Under the pieces are notes generated by a model. That model did no database searches. It saw only the letters and a list, made by a program, of their open reading frames with translations, and had not been told where the DNA came from. 19,016 nucleotides of DNA from assembly GCA_030670375.1 (NCBI GenBank), contig DAOVBT010000007.1, positions 1 through 19,016 on the forward strand, given 5' to 3'. The position numbers were made by a program, and so were the translations under genes. This DNA is from Candidatus Aminicenantota bacterium (GTDB lineage Bacteria; Acidobacteriota; Aminicenantia; Aminicenantales; Aminicenantaceae). Shown here piece by piece: positions 7,146 to 15,367 of this stretch. The stretch's first letter is position 1. Each line of letters opens with the position of its first letter.

Positions 7146-8068
7146 TGTTCCGTCCCCCCTGTGATAACTCTAAGATACAGGTCTTCGATGTTTAACGAGA
7201 GTGGTCTCATTTCAAGAAGTCCCCAGCCTCTTTCCACGATGTATCTTGTGAGGTCATCCCTTTTGTCTTCACCCTTTGTCCATTCGATGTCGTATCCATC
7301 ATCCTTCATTGAGACTTTGTCGACTCCAGAGATGTTTTCGAAATGTTCTACTTTGCCCTTGCCTCCATCTCTTAGCTTGATGAACACACCATACTTTTGC
7401 TGTAACGATGCCGTGAGTTCCTCTAACGATCCAGATGCCATGAGTTTCCCCTCATTGATGATAACCACACCATCACAAGTCTGTGTCACTTCTGCCAAGA
7501 TATGGGTGGAAAGAATGATCGTGCGGTCTCCTTTAAGCGTTTTGATGAGTTGGCGGATTTCTATGATCTGAGCAGGGTCCAGTCCGATCGTCGGCTCATC
7601 CAGGATAAGAACTTGAGGATCATGGATCAGAGCTTGGGCGATGCCCACGCGCTGTTTGAAACCCCGTGAAATGTTTTTGATAAGCCTTCCCCGTACCGAC
7701 TTAAGTGAACTGATGGAAATAGCCTTTTCCACAGCCTCTTTCCTCTTCGTGGATGGAATCTGCTTGATTTCGGCGACAAAATGAAGGAAAGACTGAACCG
7801 TCATTTCTGGATACAGGGGAACATTCTCAGGAAGGTATCCTGTAATTCGTTTGACTTTATTGGGATGTTCGAACACGTCATATCCAGCCACTTTTGCCTT
7901 CCCATCCGTCGCGGGTATATACCCGGTGAGAATCCTCATGGTTGTGGTTTTCCCTGCCGCATTCGGCCCCAGGAGTCCCCATATTTGTCCTTTTTCGACT
8001 GAAAAACTCAGGTCATGGACAGCCAGGAGATCTCCGTACTTTTTGAATAGATGCTCCACTTCAATCAT
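7142..8068 (-). CDS. ABC transporter ATP-binding protein (GldA-like), first gene of operon
   Basis: The 308-residue ATPase has all catalytic motifs: Walker A GPNAAGKT (34-41), a Q-loop region near GYLPENVPLYPEM, signature NISRGFKQRVGIAQAL (132-147), Walker B VLILDEPT (153-160), D-loop GLDP (162-165) and the switch histidine H189 in LSTHI. The signature has ISRGF instead of LSxGx, a common variant in the GldA/CcmA/NatA-type exporters. A C-terminal extension of about 90 residues (210-308) is typical of ABC-2 exporter ATPases. It should power the permease encoded next. The start at 8068 gives the standard MIEVEHLFKKYGDL opening. A GGAGG lies about 16 nt upstream, farther than ideal. The gap to argS, which is upstream on the same strand, is 65 nt. 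Confidence 0.9.
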   Translation of the reverse strand: MIEVEHLFKKYGDLLAVHDLSFSVEKGQIWGLLGPNAAGKTTTMRILTGYIPATDGKAKVAGYDVFEHPNKVKRITGYLPENVPLYPEMTVQSFLHFVAEIKQIPSTKRKEAVEKAISISSLKSVRGRLIKNISRGFKQRVGIAQALIHDPQVLILDEPTIGLDPAQIIEIRQLIKTLKGDRTIILSTHILAEVTQTCDGVVIINEGKLMASGSLEELTASLQQKYGVFIKLRDGGKGKVEHFENISGVDKVSMKDDGYDIEWTKGEDKRDDLTRYIVERGWGLLEMRPLSLNIEDLYLRVITGGTEQ

Positions 8069-8095
8069 TTTAAGGTTTCTTTTACCTCCATTCCA

Positions 8096-8123
8096 AATTT
8101 ACAGGTTATTGAACTTTTGCCAA
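8096..8123 (-). promoter_or_regulatory. Candidate promoter for the Gld-like operon
   Basis: On the minus strand, TTGGCA (8118-8123) matches the -35 consensus at five of six positions. TAAATT (8096-8101) matches the -10 at four of six, with a 16-bp spacer, inside the argS-to-ATPase gap. The predicted start near 8089 would leave the GGAGG at 8085-8089 right at the transcript end, which weakens the call. Read-through from argS is an alternative. Confidence 0.28.
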
Positions 8124-8133
8124 TAAAAAAACA

Positions 8134-10071
8134 TTACATCCTTGCCGGTTGAGGGATACCCATAAGGGAAAGAACCTTTGTTAAAACTTCCCTTACATAT
8201 TGGATCGTCCATATCCGGAGGGATTTGATAGTTTTATCCTTCTCTGCAAGGATGGAGTATTTATGATAATAAGCATTGAATTTTTGGCAGAGATTGAAGG
8301 CAAATTTGGCCAAATGGGAAAATTCCAGGGAACGCACAGAAAGCTGGATTTCCTCCTCGAACTGGGAGGCATAAAAGACGAGACCCCAAAAGTCTTCCTG
8401 TTCTTGTTCAGATAGCGCATCCAAAGATATGTTTTGTTCAGACGTTAAAGTGCTGAGGTCTTTTTCTTCATAGCCCTCTCTCTCTTTGAGTTTACGAAAA
8501 ATGCTGTTTATCCGGACCAAAGAATACTGGAGATAGGGGCCAGTCTCCCCTTCGAAACTCAGAGCCTCCTCGAAGTCGAACACGATGATCGAATTTCTGG
8601 CAAACTTCAGCATAAAATAGCGAAGAGCCCCGGTGGCGATCTGTCGGGCGATAAGCCTTCTCTGATCGGAAGGTAGATCTTGGTTTCTTTTCTCCACTTC
8701 CAGAAAAGCTTTCTGTTCCAGCCTGTCCAGCAGATCGTCCGCTTTCACTCCAAGTCCTTTGCGCCCCGAGACTTCCAGGAAATCCCTCTCTCTGTCCTCT
8801 GCGGAAATTTTCTGGCCGAGTTCATCGAGGCTTTTTGGAGAGAGGGCGACCATTTCGTAAGAATAATGGATGGATTTTTTGGCTTGATCTAGAAAGCCCA
8901 ATGATTTCAGCCCTTGAACGACAATTTTCTGGAGATAGGATTGGCGCGTGTCTATCACATTGTAAACCAGGGTTCCGTCCCCAAACGTAGGGGCTGGTTC
9001 TTTAGGCACGGCCGTGCTTATCCAGATGGTCTTGCCGTTGTCTTCAGTAAAAGGTTCATAGAAGAAATCTATTTCCAGAAGTCCAAATTTCCACAGTTGA
9101 TAGGCAATGTCCTTCCCCACGTATGTGACCGTTCCATCAGAACGGACGATGATTTTTTCCCTCTCCTCATAATCTTCGAGCTTCATGACCCAACAGCCCT
9201 TGTTCAAACCCTCATCCACGAGATAGATGGCCCCCTTTTCTTTTAAAAGGGAATAGGCTTTATCCCAGAATTTTCGTCCGAGAATGCTGCTCTCGCAGGG
9301 CAAAACATCGTAGCTGATATCGATCCGTTTCATCGTTTCGAGATGGGCCCTTAGGATTCGTCTGGATATGAGCTCTGCGATCTCGGCCTCGGGCTGCTCT
9401 CCTTTTTCGATCTTTCTCAATATCTCGGATTTCCGGGATTGGGCTTCAGGGTGGTCTTCCAGATAGGAAGAGATACGGGTGTAAAGATCCCAACAGTAGT
9501 AATCAAATTTTCCCTCGATCTTCTGGATATCCTCCAGAGTCTTTTTTTCCATGTCCATAAAGCCAAAGGTCACATCCACCACCTGAATGCCCGTGTCATC
9601 GATATAATTTTGGATTTCGACGTTTTCTCCCTTGTATAACAGACACCTCCCCAAGGTGTCTCCCAGAACAGCGTTCCTCAAGTGGCCCACATGGGCAGCC
9701 TTGTTTGGATTGATATTGGTATGTTCGATGATGATTTTTTTCTCTTCCGGCTGAAATGTCCGTTTTTCGAGAGAGGCAACTTGAAGGAGAAAAAAATCCT
9801 GGCGGTTTAAGAAAAGATTGATGAAACCGGGGCCAGCCACTTCGATTTTAGCTACGCCGGGGAGGTCGGATAGAAGCGGAACGATCTCTGCGGCCAGCTC
9901 TCTGGGTTGTCTTTTCATCTCTTTTGCCAGTTGAAGAGGGAACGGGAGGGCAAGATCTCCCATTTTTGCCTGAGGGGTATAAGATATTTCCAGTTGGGAT
10001 TCCTTCAGCGGATATCTATCCATCAGCGATCGACGGATTTTTTCTTTAAGTTTGGCTTTGTATCTAATCAT
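8134..10071 (-). CDS. argS: Arginyl-tRNA synthetase
   Basis: This is a class I aminoacyl-tRNA synthetase that attaches arginine to tRNA-Arg using ATP. The chosen start at 10071 (MIRYKAKLKEKIRRSL) gives 645 residues, longer than the usual 550-600. The N-terminal Add-1 domain (about 1-110) recognises the tRNA D-loop, with GDLALPFPLQLAK and GPGFINLFL conserved. The HIGH box is HVGH at 127-130 in EHTNINPNKAAHVGHLRNA. In place of KMSKS it has the loop SGRKGLGVKADDLLD, as is normal for ArgS. The C-terminal DALR anticodon-binding domain begins at GPYLQYSLVRINSIFRKL and ends with the characteristic terminal methionine (MGIPQPARM). The frame runs 63 nt further upstream (ATG at 10134), but those residues do not look like ArgS. 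It is transcribed divergently from the gcv operon. Confidence 0.93.
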   Translation of the reverse strand: MIRYKAKLKEKIRRSLMDRYPLKESQLEISYTPQAKMGDLALPFPLQLAKEMKRQPRELAAEIVPLLSDLPGVAKIEVAGPGFINLFLNRQDFFLLQVASLEKRTFQPEEKKIIIEHTNINPNKAAHVGHLRNAVLGDTLGRCLLYKGENVEIQNYIDDTGIQVVDVTFGFMDMEKKTLEDIQKIEGKFDYYCWDLYTRISSYLEDHPEAQSRKSEILRKIEKGEQPEAEIAELISRRILRAHLETMKRIDISYDVLPCESSILGRKFWDKAYSLLKEKGAIYLVDEGLNKGCWVMKLEDYEEREKIIVRSDGTVTYVGKDIAYQLWKFGLLEIDFFYEPFTEDNGKTIWISTAVPKEPAPTFGDGTLVYNVIDTRQSYLQKIVVQGLKSLGFLDQAKKSIHYSYEMVALSPKSLDELGQKISAEDRERDFLEVSGRKGLGVKADDLLDRLEQKAFLEVEKRNQDLPSDQRRLIARQIATGALRYFMLKFARNSIIVFDFEEALSFEGETGPYLQYSLVRINSIFRKLKEREGYEEKDLSTLTSEQNISLDALSEQEQEDFWGLVFYASQFEEEIQLSVRSLEFSHLAKFAFNLCQKFNAYYHKYSILAEKDKTIKSLRIWTIQYVREVLTKVLSLMGIPQPARM

Positions 10072-10179
10072 CGGTAGCCATCCATTATAGCAAATTTGCA
10101 GAAAAATGGGGACGGCCTTTTTATTCTCTTGCATCTCAGATTATTATATGGTAGTAAATAAATTTCGCAGAGATACGGT
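10072..10179. promoter_or_regulatory. Divergent argS / gcvT promoter region
   Basis: On the minus strand an extended -10 box, TGCTATAAT, lies at 10084-10092 and points at argS. It would start transcription only about 6 nt before the ArgS ATG at 10071, giving a nearly leaderless mRNA, and no -35 match is needed for an extended -10. A second minus-strand TATAAT lies at 10143-10148. On the plus strand TATTAT (10142-10147) matches the -10 box at five of six positions and could serve the gcv operon, but has no good -35. The gap is too short for, and shows no sign of, a glycine riboswitch or T-box leader. Confidence 0.4.
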
Positions 10180-11274
10180 ATGAAAAGAACACGCCTTTAC
10201 TCGGCTCATAAAACAGCAGGTGCAAAGTTTGTGGAGTTTTTTGGCTGGGAAATGCCGATCGAATACACTGGAATAATACAAGAGCACATGGCTGTTCGCC
10301 AAAAGGCAGGTTTGTTCGATGTCAGTCATATGGGAGAAATCCTGATTTCAGGAAATCAGGCGCTGGATTTTGTTCAATATCTCACTCCCAATAATGCGGC
10401 TCGTCTGGATGCAAACAAAGCCCAGTATTCTGCATTGACCACTCCCCAAGGCACATTCGTGGACGATCTTCTCGTTTATTATCTGGATGAAAATGTTTAT
10501 CTTCTTGTGGTCAATGCAGCCAATACGGATAAGGATTTTCAGTGGATACTCAGCCACAAACAGGGATTTGATGTTCAAGTACAGAACAAAAGCGAAGATT
10601 ACACGCAAATGGCGCTACAAGGCCCTGAAGCCTATAAAATTCTTCAACCTTTAACAGAGGTTGATTTGGAAGAGATGTTGGGCTTTGCGGTGGAGAGAGG
10701 CTCTGTCGTAGGCATAGAAGCCATTGTGTCCCGGACAGGTTACACCGGTGAAGACGGCTTTGAGATTTACTCACGCGCTCAAAATCCGGAAAAAATATGG
10801 AACACTATCCTGGAAGAGGGGAAAACTTATGGCCTTCAGCCGATTGGCCTGGGAGCCCGGGATACCTTGCGTCTGGAAGCCCGGCTTATGCTTTACGGAA
10901 ATGATATCGATGAAAGCACAACCGTTTTAGAAGCCGGGATGCAGTGGCTTGTCAAATTCAAGAAAGGGGATTTTTTAGGAAGAGAAGCCCTACTCAAGCA
11001 GAAGGAAGAGGGAATTCGCAGAAAGATTGTCGGGTTTGAATTGCTCGGGAGGGGAATCGCCCGTCCTCATTATCCTGTTTTTGTCGAAAATGAGAAAGTT
11101 GCTGAAGTGAGATCAGGTTCATTTTCTCCTTTTTTTCAAAAGAGTATCGGATTGACTTATCTCCCGGTCGAATACACGGAAATCGGGACAGAGTTCGGTA
11201 TCGACATAAGGGGAAAACGGATCAAGGCAAAAGTCGTCCCTACACCTTTTTACAAAAAAGAAGAAAAACAATAA
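10180..11274 (+). CDS. gcvT: Glycine cleavage system T protein (aminomethyltransferase)
   Basis: The 364-residue T protein takes the aminomethyl group from lipoylated H protein and transfers its carbon to tetrahydrofolate, releasing ammonia and 5,10-methylene-THF. The sequence opens with RTRLYSAHKTAGAKFVEFFGWEMPIEY and has AGLFDVSHMGEI, the folate-pocket signature SRTGYTGEDGFEIY and the LEARLMLYGNDI block. Together these cover both the GcvT folate domain and the C-terminal beta-barrel (REALLKQKEEGIRRKIVGFEL). Length and start agree with the family. The ribosome site is weak (AGAGA). It is the first gene of a six-gene glycine operon, and the 33-nt spacer to gcvH carries a strong ribosome site. 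Confidence 0.95.
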   Translation: MKRTRLYSAHKTAGAKFVEFFGWEMPIEYTGIIQEHMAVRQKAGLFDVSHMGEILISGNQALDFVQYLTPNNAARLDANKAQYSALTTPQGTFVDDLLVYYLDENVYLLVVNAANTDKDFQWILSHKQGFDVQVQNKSEDYTQMALQGPEAYKILQPLTEVDLEEMLGFAVERGSVVGIEAIVSRTGYTGEDGFEIYSRAQNPEKIWNTILEEGKTYGLQPIGLGARDTLRLEARLMLYGNDIDESTTVLEAGMQWLVKFKKGDFLGREALLKQKEEGIRRKIVGFELLGRGIARPHYPVFVENEKVAEVRSGSFSPFFQKSIGLTYLPVEYTEIGTEFGIDIRGKRIKAKVVPTPFYKKEEKQ

Positions 11275-11295
11275 TAACATACACTCAAAAAGAAG

Positions 11296-11301
11296 AGGAG
11301 G
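11296..11301 (+). promoter_or_regulatory. Strong ribosome binding site for gcvH
   Basis: AGGAGG lies 6 nt before the gcvH ATG. It is the strongest site at the front of the operon and is consistent with H protein being needed in excess over the other subunits. Confidence 0.7.
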
Positions 11302-11307
11302 ATTTTC

Positions 11308-11694
11308 ATGTATCCTGATGATTTTTATTACTCAAAAGATCATGAATGGCTAAGGGTTGACGGAGATAAAGCAACGGTTGGTATCACAGATTTTGCACAA
11401 AAACAGCTTGGGGATGTCGTTTATGTGGAATTGCCCCAACCTGGAGCACAACTGGAATTTCATCAATCCATTGGTGTCATCGAATCTGTCAAGGCTGTCT
11501 CAGATATCTATTCCCCGATATCTGGAGAAGTCATTGAAATCAATGAGGAATTGAATGATTCTCCTGAGGTGATCAACGAGGACCCTCATGATAAAGGCTG
11601 GATAGTCCGGATAAAAGTCAAGGATGAGACGGAATTGGAAAATTTGATGTCTGCATCAGAGTATGAGAAATTCTTGGAGGGCCTGGAAGACTAG
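11308..11694 (+). CDS. gcvH: Glycine cleavage system H protein
   Basis: The 128-residue lipoyl carrier shuttles the aminomethyl intermediate between the P, T and L proteins. It opens with YPDDFYYSKDHEWLRVDGDKATVGITDFAQKQLGDVVYVELP, the standard H-protein fold. It carries the lipoylation site K62 in GVIESVKAVSDIYSPISGEV, followed by NEELNDSPEVINEDPHDKGWIVRIK. Full-length and apparently functional. Lipoylation would need lipoate ligase or synthase encoded elsewhere, and no L protein (dihydrolipoyl dehydrogenase) gene is in the window. It ends in TAG, and a single base separates that stop from the gcvPA ATG. Confidence 0.96.
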   Translation: MYPDDFYYSKDHEWLRVDGDKATVGITDFAQKQLGDVVYVELPQPGAQLEFHQSIGVIESVKAVSDIYSPISGEVIEINEELNDSPEVINEDPHDKGWIVRIKVKDETELENLMSASEYEKFLEGLED

Positions 11695-11695
11695 T

Positions 11696-13042
11696 ATGAG
11701 CTATATCTCTCTTAGCGAGAAAGACAGAAAGGAAATGTTGGACACAATTGGCATTTCCTCTGTCGATGAACTCTTTCGTTCCATCCCCGATAATCTCAAG
11801 ATCAAACAAAAACTGAATGTCCCAGAAGCATTGACAGAACCGGAACTGGCGCGGAAGATCGAGGAAATTGCCAACCAGAACTCCTATCACCATTTTCTCT
11901 CGTTTTTGGGGGCCGGAGCTTATTCTCATGTGATTCCCAGTGTTGTCGATTATTTGAGCAGCCGTGGAGAATTTTTAAGTCCGTATACTCCCTACCAACC
12001 GGAAGTCAGCCAGGGGACTTTGCAGATCATATTTGAATTTCAGACCCTGATCTGCCAGCTCACCGGGATGGACATCGCCAATGCCTCTCTGTACGATGGT
12101 GCCTCAGGAGCCGCAGAAGCTGCGTTGATGGCACACAGATTAAAATCAAGATCTAAGATTTTAGTGGCAAAAAGTATCCACCCCCAATACAGAGACGTCA
12201 TACAGACATACACAAGAAATTTAGATTTATCAGTGGAAGAGATCGCATATTCGGATAGGGGAGAAGTTGATTATGAAGATTTGAACAAGAAATTGGATGA
12301 GGATACCTCAGCAGTCTTGATCCAATCCCCCAATTTTTTTGGAGTCATCGAACAGTTAGATAATATTTCAGCGCTCACGCACGAACGTCAAGCTCTATCC
12401 GTCGTGGTCGTGGCAGAGCCCGTCTCGCTCGGAATACTCGAAGCTCCTGGGAATCTCGGAGCAGATATCGTCACAGGAGAAGGACAATCCTTCGGGCTCC
12501 CTCTGAGTTTTGGTGGCCCTTATCTTGGCTTCATGGCTTGCCAAAAGGAATTTGTGCGCCAGTTCCCGGGCAGGATTGCCGGGGAGACCAAGGATGTGGA
12601 CGGAAAAAGAGGATTTGTCTTGACGCTTTCGACCAGGGAACAGCACATCAGACGGGAACGGGCCACTTCGAATATTTGCACCAATCAGGCCTGGTGTGCG
12701 TTGCGGGCGACCATCTTTATGGAGCTTCTCGGAAAAAAAGGATTGAAGGAGCTCGCTTGGCAAAATCTTCAGAAAGCGCACTATACTCTGGATAAAATCA
12801 CCCAGATCAAAGGGATTAAGACACGTTTCATGGGAGTGTGTTTCAACGAGTTTGTCTTAGAGTTTGAAAAGCCTTGGGCAGATATCGATACATTTTTACA
12901 GGAAAAGGGAATCATCGGAGGTCTTTCCTTTGAGGACTCCTATCCTGAGTTGGCAAATTGTGTGCTGGTCTGTGTTACGGAATCCCACACAAAAGAGGAT
13001 ATCGATCGCTTTGTTGGTCACCTTAAAGAGGCATGTCAATGA
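11696..13042 (+). CDS. gcvPA: Glycine dehydrogenase (decarboxylating) subunit 1
   Basis: This is the alpha subunit of the two-gene P protein, which decarboxylates glycine and loads the aminomethyl group on GcvH. From the ATG at 11696 it has 448 residues, the family size, and starts MSYISLSEKDRKEML. Conserved blocks include FLGAGAYSHVIPSVVDYLSSRGEFLSPYTPYQPEVSQGTLQ, MDIANASLYDGASGAAEA, GEGQSFGLPLSFGGPYLGF and TREQHIRRERATSNICTNQ. This half resembles PLP enzymes but lacks the PLP lysine, which is on GcvPB. An earlier in-frame ATG at 11663 lies inside gcvH and is rejected, because GGAAG sits about 6 nt before 11696. It ends TGA, overlapping the gcvPB ATG. Confidence 0.95.
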   Translation: MSYISLSEKDRKEMLDTIGISSVDELFRSIPDNLKIKQKLNVPEALTEPELARKIEEIANQNSYHHFLSFLGAGAYSHVIPSVVDYLSSRGEFLSPYTPYQPEVSQGTLQIIFEFQTLICQLTGMDIANASLYDGASGAAEAALMAHRLKSRSKILVAKSIHPQYRDVIQTYTRNLDLSVEEIAYSDRGEVDYEDLNKKLDEDTSAVLIQSPNFFGVIEQLDNISALTHERQALSVVVVAEPVSLGILEAPGNLGADIVTGEGQSFGLPLSFGGPYLGFMACQKEFVRQFPGRIAGETKDVDGKRGFVLTLSTREQHIRRERATSNICTNQAWCALRATIFMELLGKKGLKELAWQNLQKAHYTLDKITQIKGIKTRFMGVCFNEFVLEFEKPWADIDTFLQEKGIIGGLSFEDSYPELANCVLVCVTESHTKEDIDRFVGHLKEACQ

Positions 13043-14508
13043 TCCGTGAACCTCTGATATTCGAAATCAGCGACTCGGGCAAAAAGGGATTCCTCTTGCC
13101 GAAACTGGATGTTCCTGTGATAGACGATATCTTGAAGGATATCCCATCGAGAGAAGAGATTGACGGATTTCCTGAAGTTTCCGAAACGGAAGTGGTGAGA
13201 CATTTCACTCGCCTTTCCCAGAAGAATTTTTGTATCGATCTGGGTTTTTACCCTCTGGGATCCTGTACGATGAAATACAATCCCAAGATCAATGAAAAAC
13301 TTGCCTCGACAAATGAGTTTCTGCGTTCTCATCCCGAGGCTTCGGAAGAGTTAACGCAAGGGAGCCTTAAAATTCTTAAAATAACAGAAGAGCTTCTGAT
13401 GAATATCACAGGTATGGATGCCTACACTCTCCAACCTTCAGCAGGGGCTCAAGGAGAGCTCGTCGGGATGTTGCTGATACGGGCTTGTTTGGAAGAAAGG
13501 GGAAATCCGAGAAAAATCGTCTTGATTCCGGACTCAGCTCATGGAACCAATCCATCCAGCGCTCATGTTTGTGGCTACAGGGTACAGGAGATCAAATCGA
13601 ACGAATCGGGGACAGTAGATGTGGAGGATCTCACAAAGAACATGACAGAAGATGTAGCAGCCTTGATGGTGACCAATCCCAATACTTTGGGCATTTTTGA
13701 AACCGACATAAAAAAGATTAGCGAAATAGTCCATGCCAAGGGAGGCTTTGTCTACATGGACGGGGCCAACATGAATGCTCTCATCGGGATGTGCAAACCT
13801 GGAGATATGGGAGTAGATGTCATTCATCTCAATCTGCACAAGACGTTTTCCACCCCTCATGGAGGAGGAGGTCCAGGATCAGGACCCGTAGGAGTGAAGG
13901 AGGAGTTAGAACCATACCTTCCTTTTCCGATTATTGAAATAAAAAATGGGATCTTTCATTTGAACATAAAGCGGCCAAAAAGTATCGGAAGAGTGCGAGG
14001 TTTCCACGGCAACTTTCTGGTTAATCTCAAAGCGATGGTATACATATTATCTCTCGGACCAGGAGGTCTGAAAGAAATTTCTGAAGTTGCTGTTCTGAAT
14101 TCAAACTACATCCGCAAGAGCCTGGAAAACGATTATCATCTCAAGTATGAAACTCCCACTCTTCACGAATGTGTTTTTTCGGATAAAATCCAAAAAAAGG
14201 ATGGGATCAATAACATCGATATCGCAAAGCGACTGATAGATTACGATGTGCATCCCCCAACCATGTCCTTTCCCCTGATAGTCCAAGGGGCCTTGATGAT
14301 AGAGCCCACGGAAACTGAAAGCAAGAGAGATCTGGATCGTTTCATAGAAGCCATGAAACAGATCGCGCAAGAGTCGAAAAACAATCCGGAGGTGCTAAAA
14401 AACGCTCCTCATGTTTCTTATGTGCGGCGTTTAGATGAAACCAGTGCTGCCCGGAATTCTGTCTTGCGCTGGCACAAAAACCGTAACGACAAAGAACAAG
14501 AGAGTTAA
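13039..14508 (+). CDS. gcvPB: Glycine dehydrogenase (decarboxylating) subunit 2
   Basis: This 489-residue beta subunit of the P protein holds the PLP cofactor. The PLP lysine is about K268 in HLNLHKTFSTPHGGGGPGSGP, which also carries the glycine-rich phosphate loop. Other hallmarks are GFYPLGSCTMKYNPK, LQPSAGAQGELVGMLLIRA, DSAHGTNPSSAHVCGY and MVTNPNTLGIFE. I chose ATG 13039, which overlaps the gcvPA TGA as ATGA and sits 7 nt after AAGAGG (13026-13031), over ATG 13033, which would be only 1 nt from that ribosome site. The tight overlap should give equal amounts of the two P subunits, as expected for an alpha2beta2 enzyme. It ends TAA, 10 nt before glyQ. Confidence 0.95.
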   Translation: MIREPLIFEISDSGKKGFLLPKLDVPVIDDILKDIPSREEIDGFPEVSETEVVRHFTRLSQKNFCIDLGFYPLGSCTMKYNPKINEKLASTNEFLRSHPEASEELTQGSLKILKITEELLMNITGMDAYTLQPSAGAQGELVGMLLIRACLEERGNPRKIVLIPDSAHGTNPSSAHVCGYRVQEIKSNESGTVDVEDLTKNMTEDVAALMVTNPNTLGIFETDIKKISEIVHAKGGFVYMDGANMNALIGMCKPGDMGVDVIHLNLHKTFSTPHGGGGPGSGPVGVKEELEPYLPFPIIEIKNGIFHLNIKRPKSIGRVRGFHGNFLVNLKAMVYILSLGPGGLKEISEVAVLNSNYIRKSLENDYHLKYETPTLHECVFSDKIQKKDGINNIDIAKRLIDYDVHPPTMSFPLIVQGALMIEPTETESKRDLDRFIEAMKQIAQESKNNPEVLKNAPHVSYVRRLDETSAARNSVLRWHKNRNDKEQES

Positions 14509-14518
14509 CCAAGCAAGA

Positions 14519-15367
14519 ATGAGTCTGCAAAATTTAATCATGTCCCTCCAAAGATTTTGGGCAGATCAGGGCTGTTATCTGGCTCAACCCTATGATGTGG
14601 AAGTGGGAGCTGGAACCATGACTCCCGATACCTTTTTCCGTGTTTTAGACGACAGGGACTGGAAAGTGGCCTATGTCCAGCCATCCAGGAGGCCGACGGA
14701 TGGGAGATTCGGTGAAAATCCCCACAGGGTACAGAAACACTTCCAGTATCAAGTGATAATCAAGCCAGCTCCCTCTGATATTCAGAAGATGTATATCGAC
14801 AGCCTGACTTCTTTGGGCATCGACCTCCAGGAACATGATCTCCGCTTCGATGAGGACGATTGGGAGTCTCCCACGATCGGGGCATGGGGGGTGGGATGGC
14901 AGGTATTGCTGGATGGATTAGAGATCACTCAGTTCACGTACTTTCAGCAAGCCGGTGGAATCGACCTCTCGCCAGTGCCTGTGGAGATCACATATGGCCT
15001 GGAAAGATTAGAGATGTTTTTGGAGGAAAAAGACAACATTTTTGACCTGAATTGGTCAGATGATGTTACCTATCGGGAATTGAGAGTTCGAGAAGAAAAA
15101 GAGTTCTCCGAGTACAATTTCAATCAAGCAGATGTGCAGCTGCTCCATAGTTCCTTCCAGAAAAATCATAGGGAAGCGCAACGGCTTGTTGATAAAGGGT
15201 TGCTCCTTCCTGCCTATGATATGTGTTTAAAGTGCTCCCATTTTTTTAATCTTTTGGATTCAAGAGGAGCTATCAGTGTCACAGAAAGGGTAAAGATGAT
15301 TTCCCAAATCAGAGTTGTGGTCAACCGTATCGCTCAAAAGTTCACTTCACAGGAGGTTTCAGCTTGA
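14519..15367 (+). CDS. glyQ: Glycyl-tRNA synthetase alpha subunit
   Basis: The 282-residue class II catalytic subunit activates glycine with ATP. The N-terminus MSLQNLIMSLQRFWADQGCYLAQPYDVEVGAGTMTPDTF matches the family. It is followed by VAYVQPSRRPTDGRFGENPHRVQKHFQYQVIIKPAP, by LRFDEDDWESPTIGAWGVGWQVLLDGLEITQFTYFQQAGGI and by ITYGLERLEMFL, which together build the active site. The frame extends upstream to 14435 inside gcvPB, but those residues are not GlyQ-like. The ribosome site is poor (AAGCAAG), so translation probably depends on coupling to gcvPB, whose stop is 10 nt away. No T-box leader can fit in that gap. Its placement in the gcv operon means glycine breakdown and glycyl-tRNA charging share one transcript. 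Confidence 0.95.
   Translation: MSLQNLIMSLQRFWADQGCYLAQPYDVEVGAGTMTPDTFFRVLDDRDWKVAYVQPSRRPTDGRFGENPHRVQKHFQYQVIIKPAPSDIQKMYIDSLTSLGIDLQEHDLRFDEDDWESPTIGAWGVGWQVLLDGLEITQFTYFQQAGGIDLSPVPVEITYGLERLEMFLEEKDNIFDLNWSDDVTYRELRVREEKEFSEYNFNQADVQLLHSSFQKNHREAQRLVDKGLLLPAYDMCLKCSHFFNLLDSRGAISVTERVKMISQIRVVVNRIAQKFTSQEVSA
15351..15356 (+). promoter_or_regulatory. Ribosome binding site for glyS
   Basis: AGGAGG lies inside the end of glyQ, 10 nt before ATG 15367 and 7 nt before an in-frame TTG at 15364. Either could be the start, and they differ by a single residue. Confidence 0.65.

Noticed and set aside
8120..8133. T-run after the argS stop as an intrinsic terminator
   Set aside because: On the minus strand a run of Ts follows the TAA, but I see no stable GC-rich hairpin immediately before it.
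10072..10179. Glycine riboswitch upstream of gcvT
   Set aside because: The gap is only 108 nt, shared with the argS promoter, and shows no paired helices or conserved glycine-aptamer core that I can recognise.
12395..12781. Antisense open frame within gcvPA
   Set aside because: It is a shadow of the conserved GcvPA blocks on the plus strand, with no ribosome site or recognisable domain.
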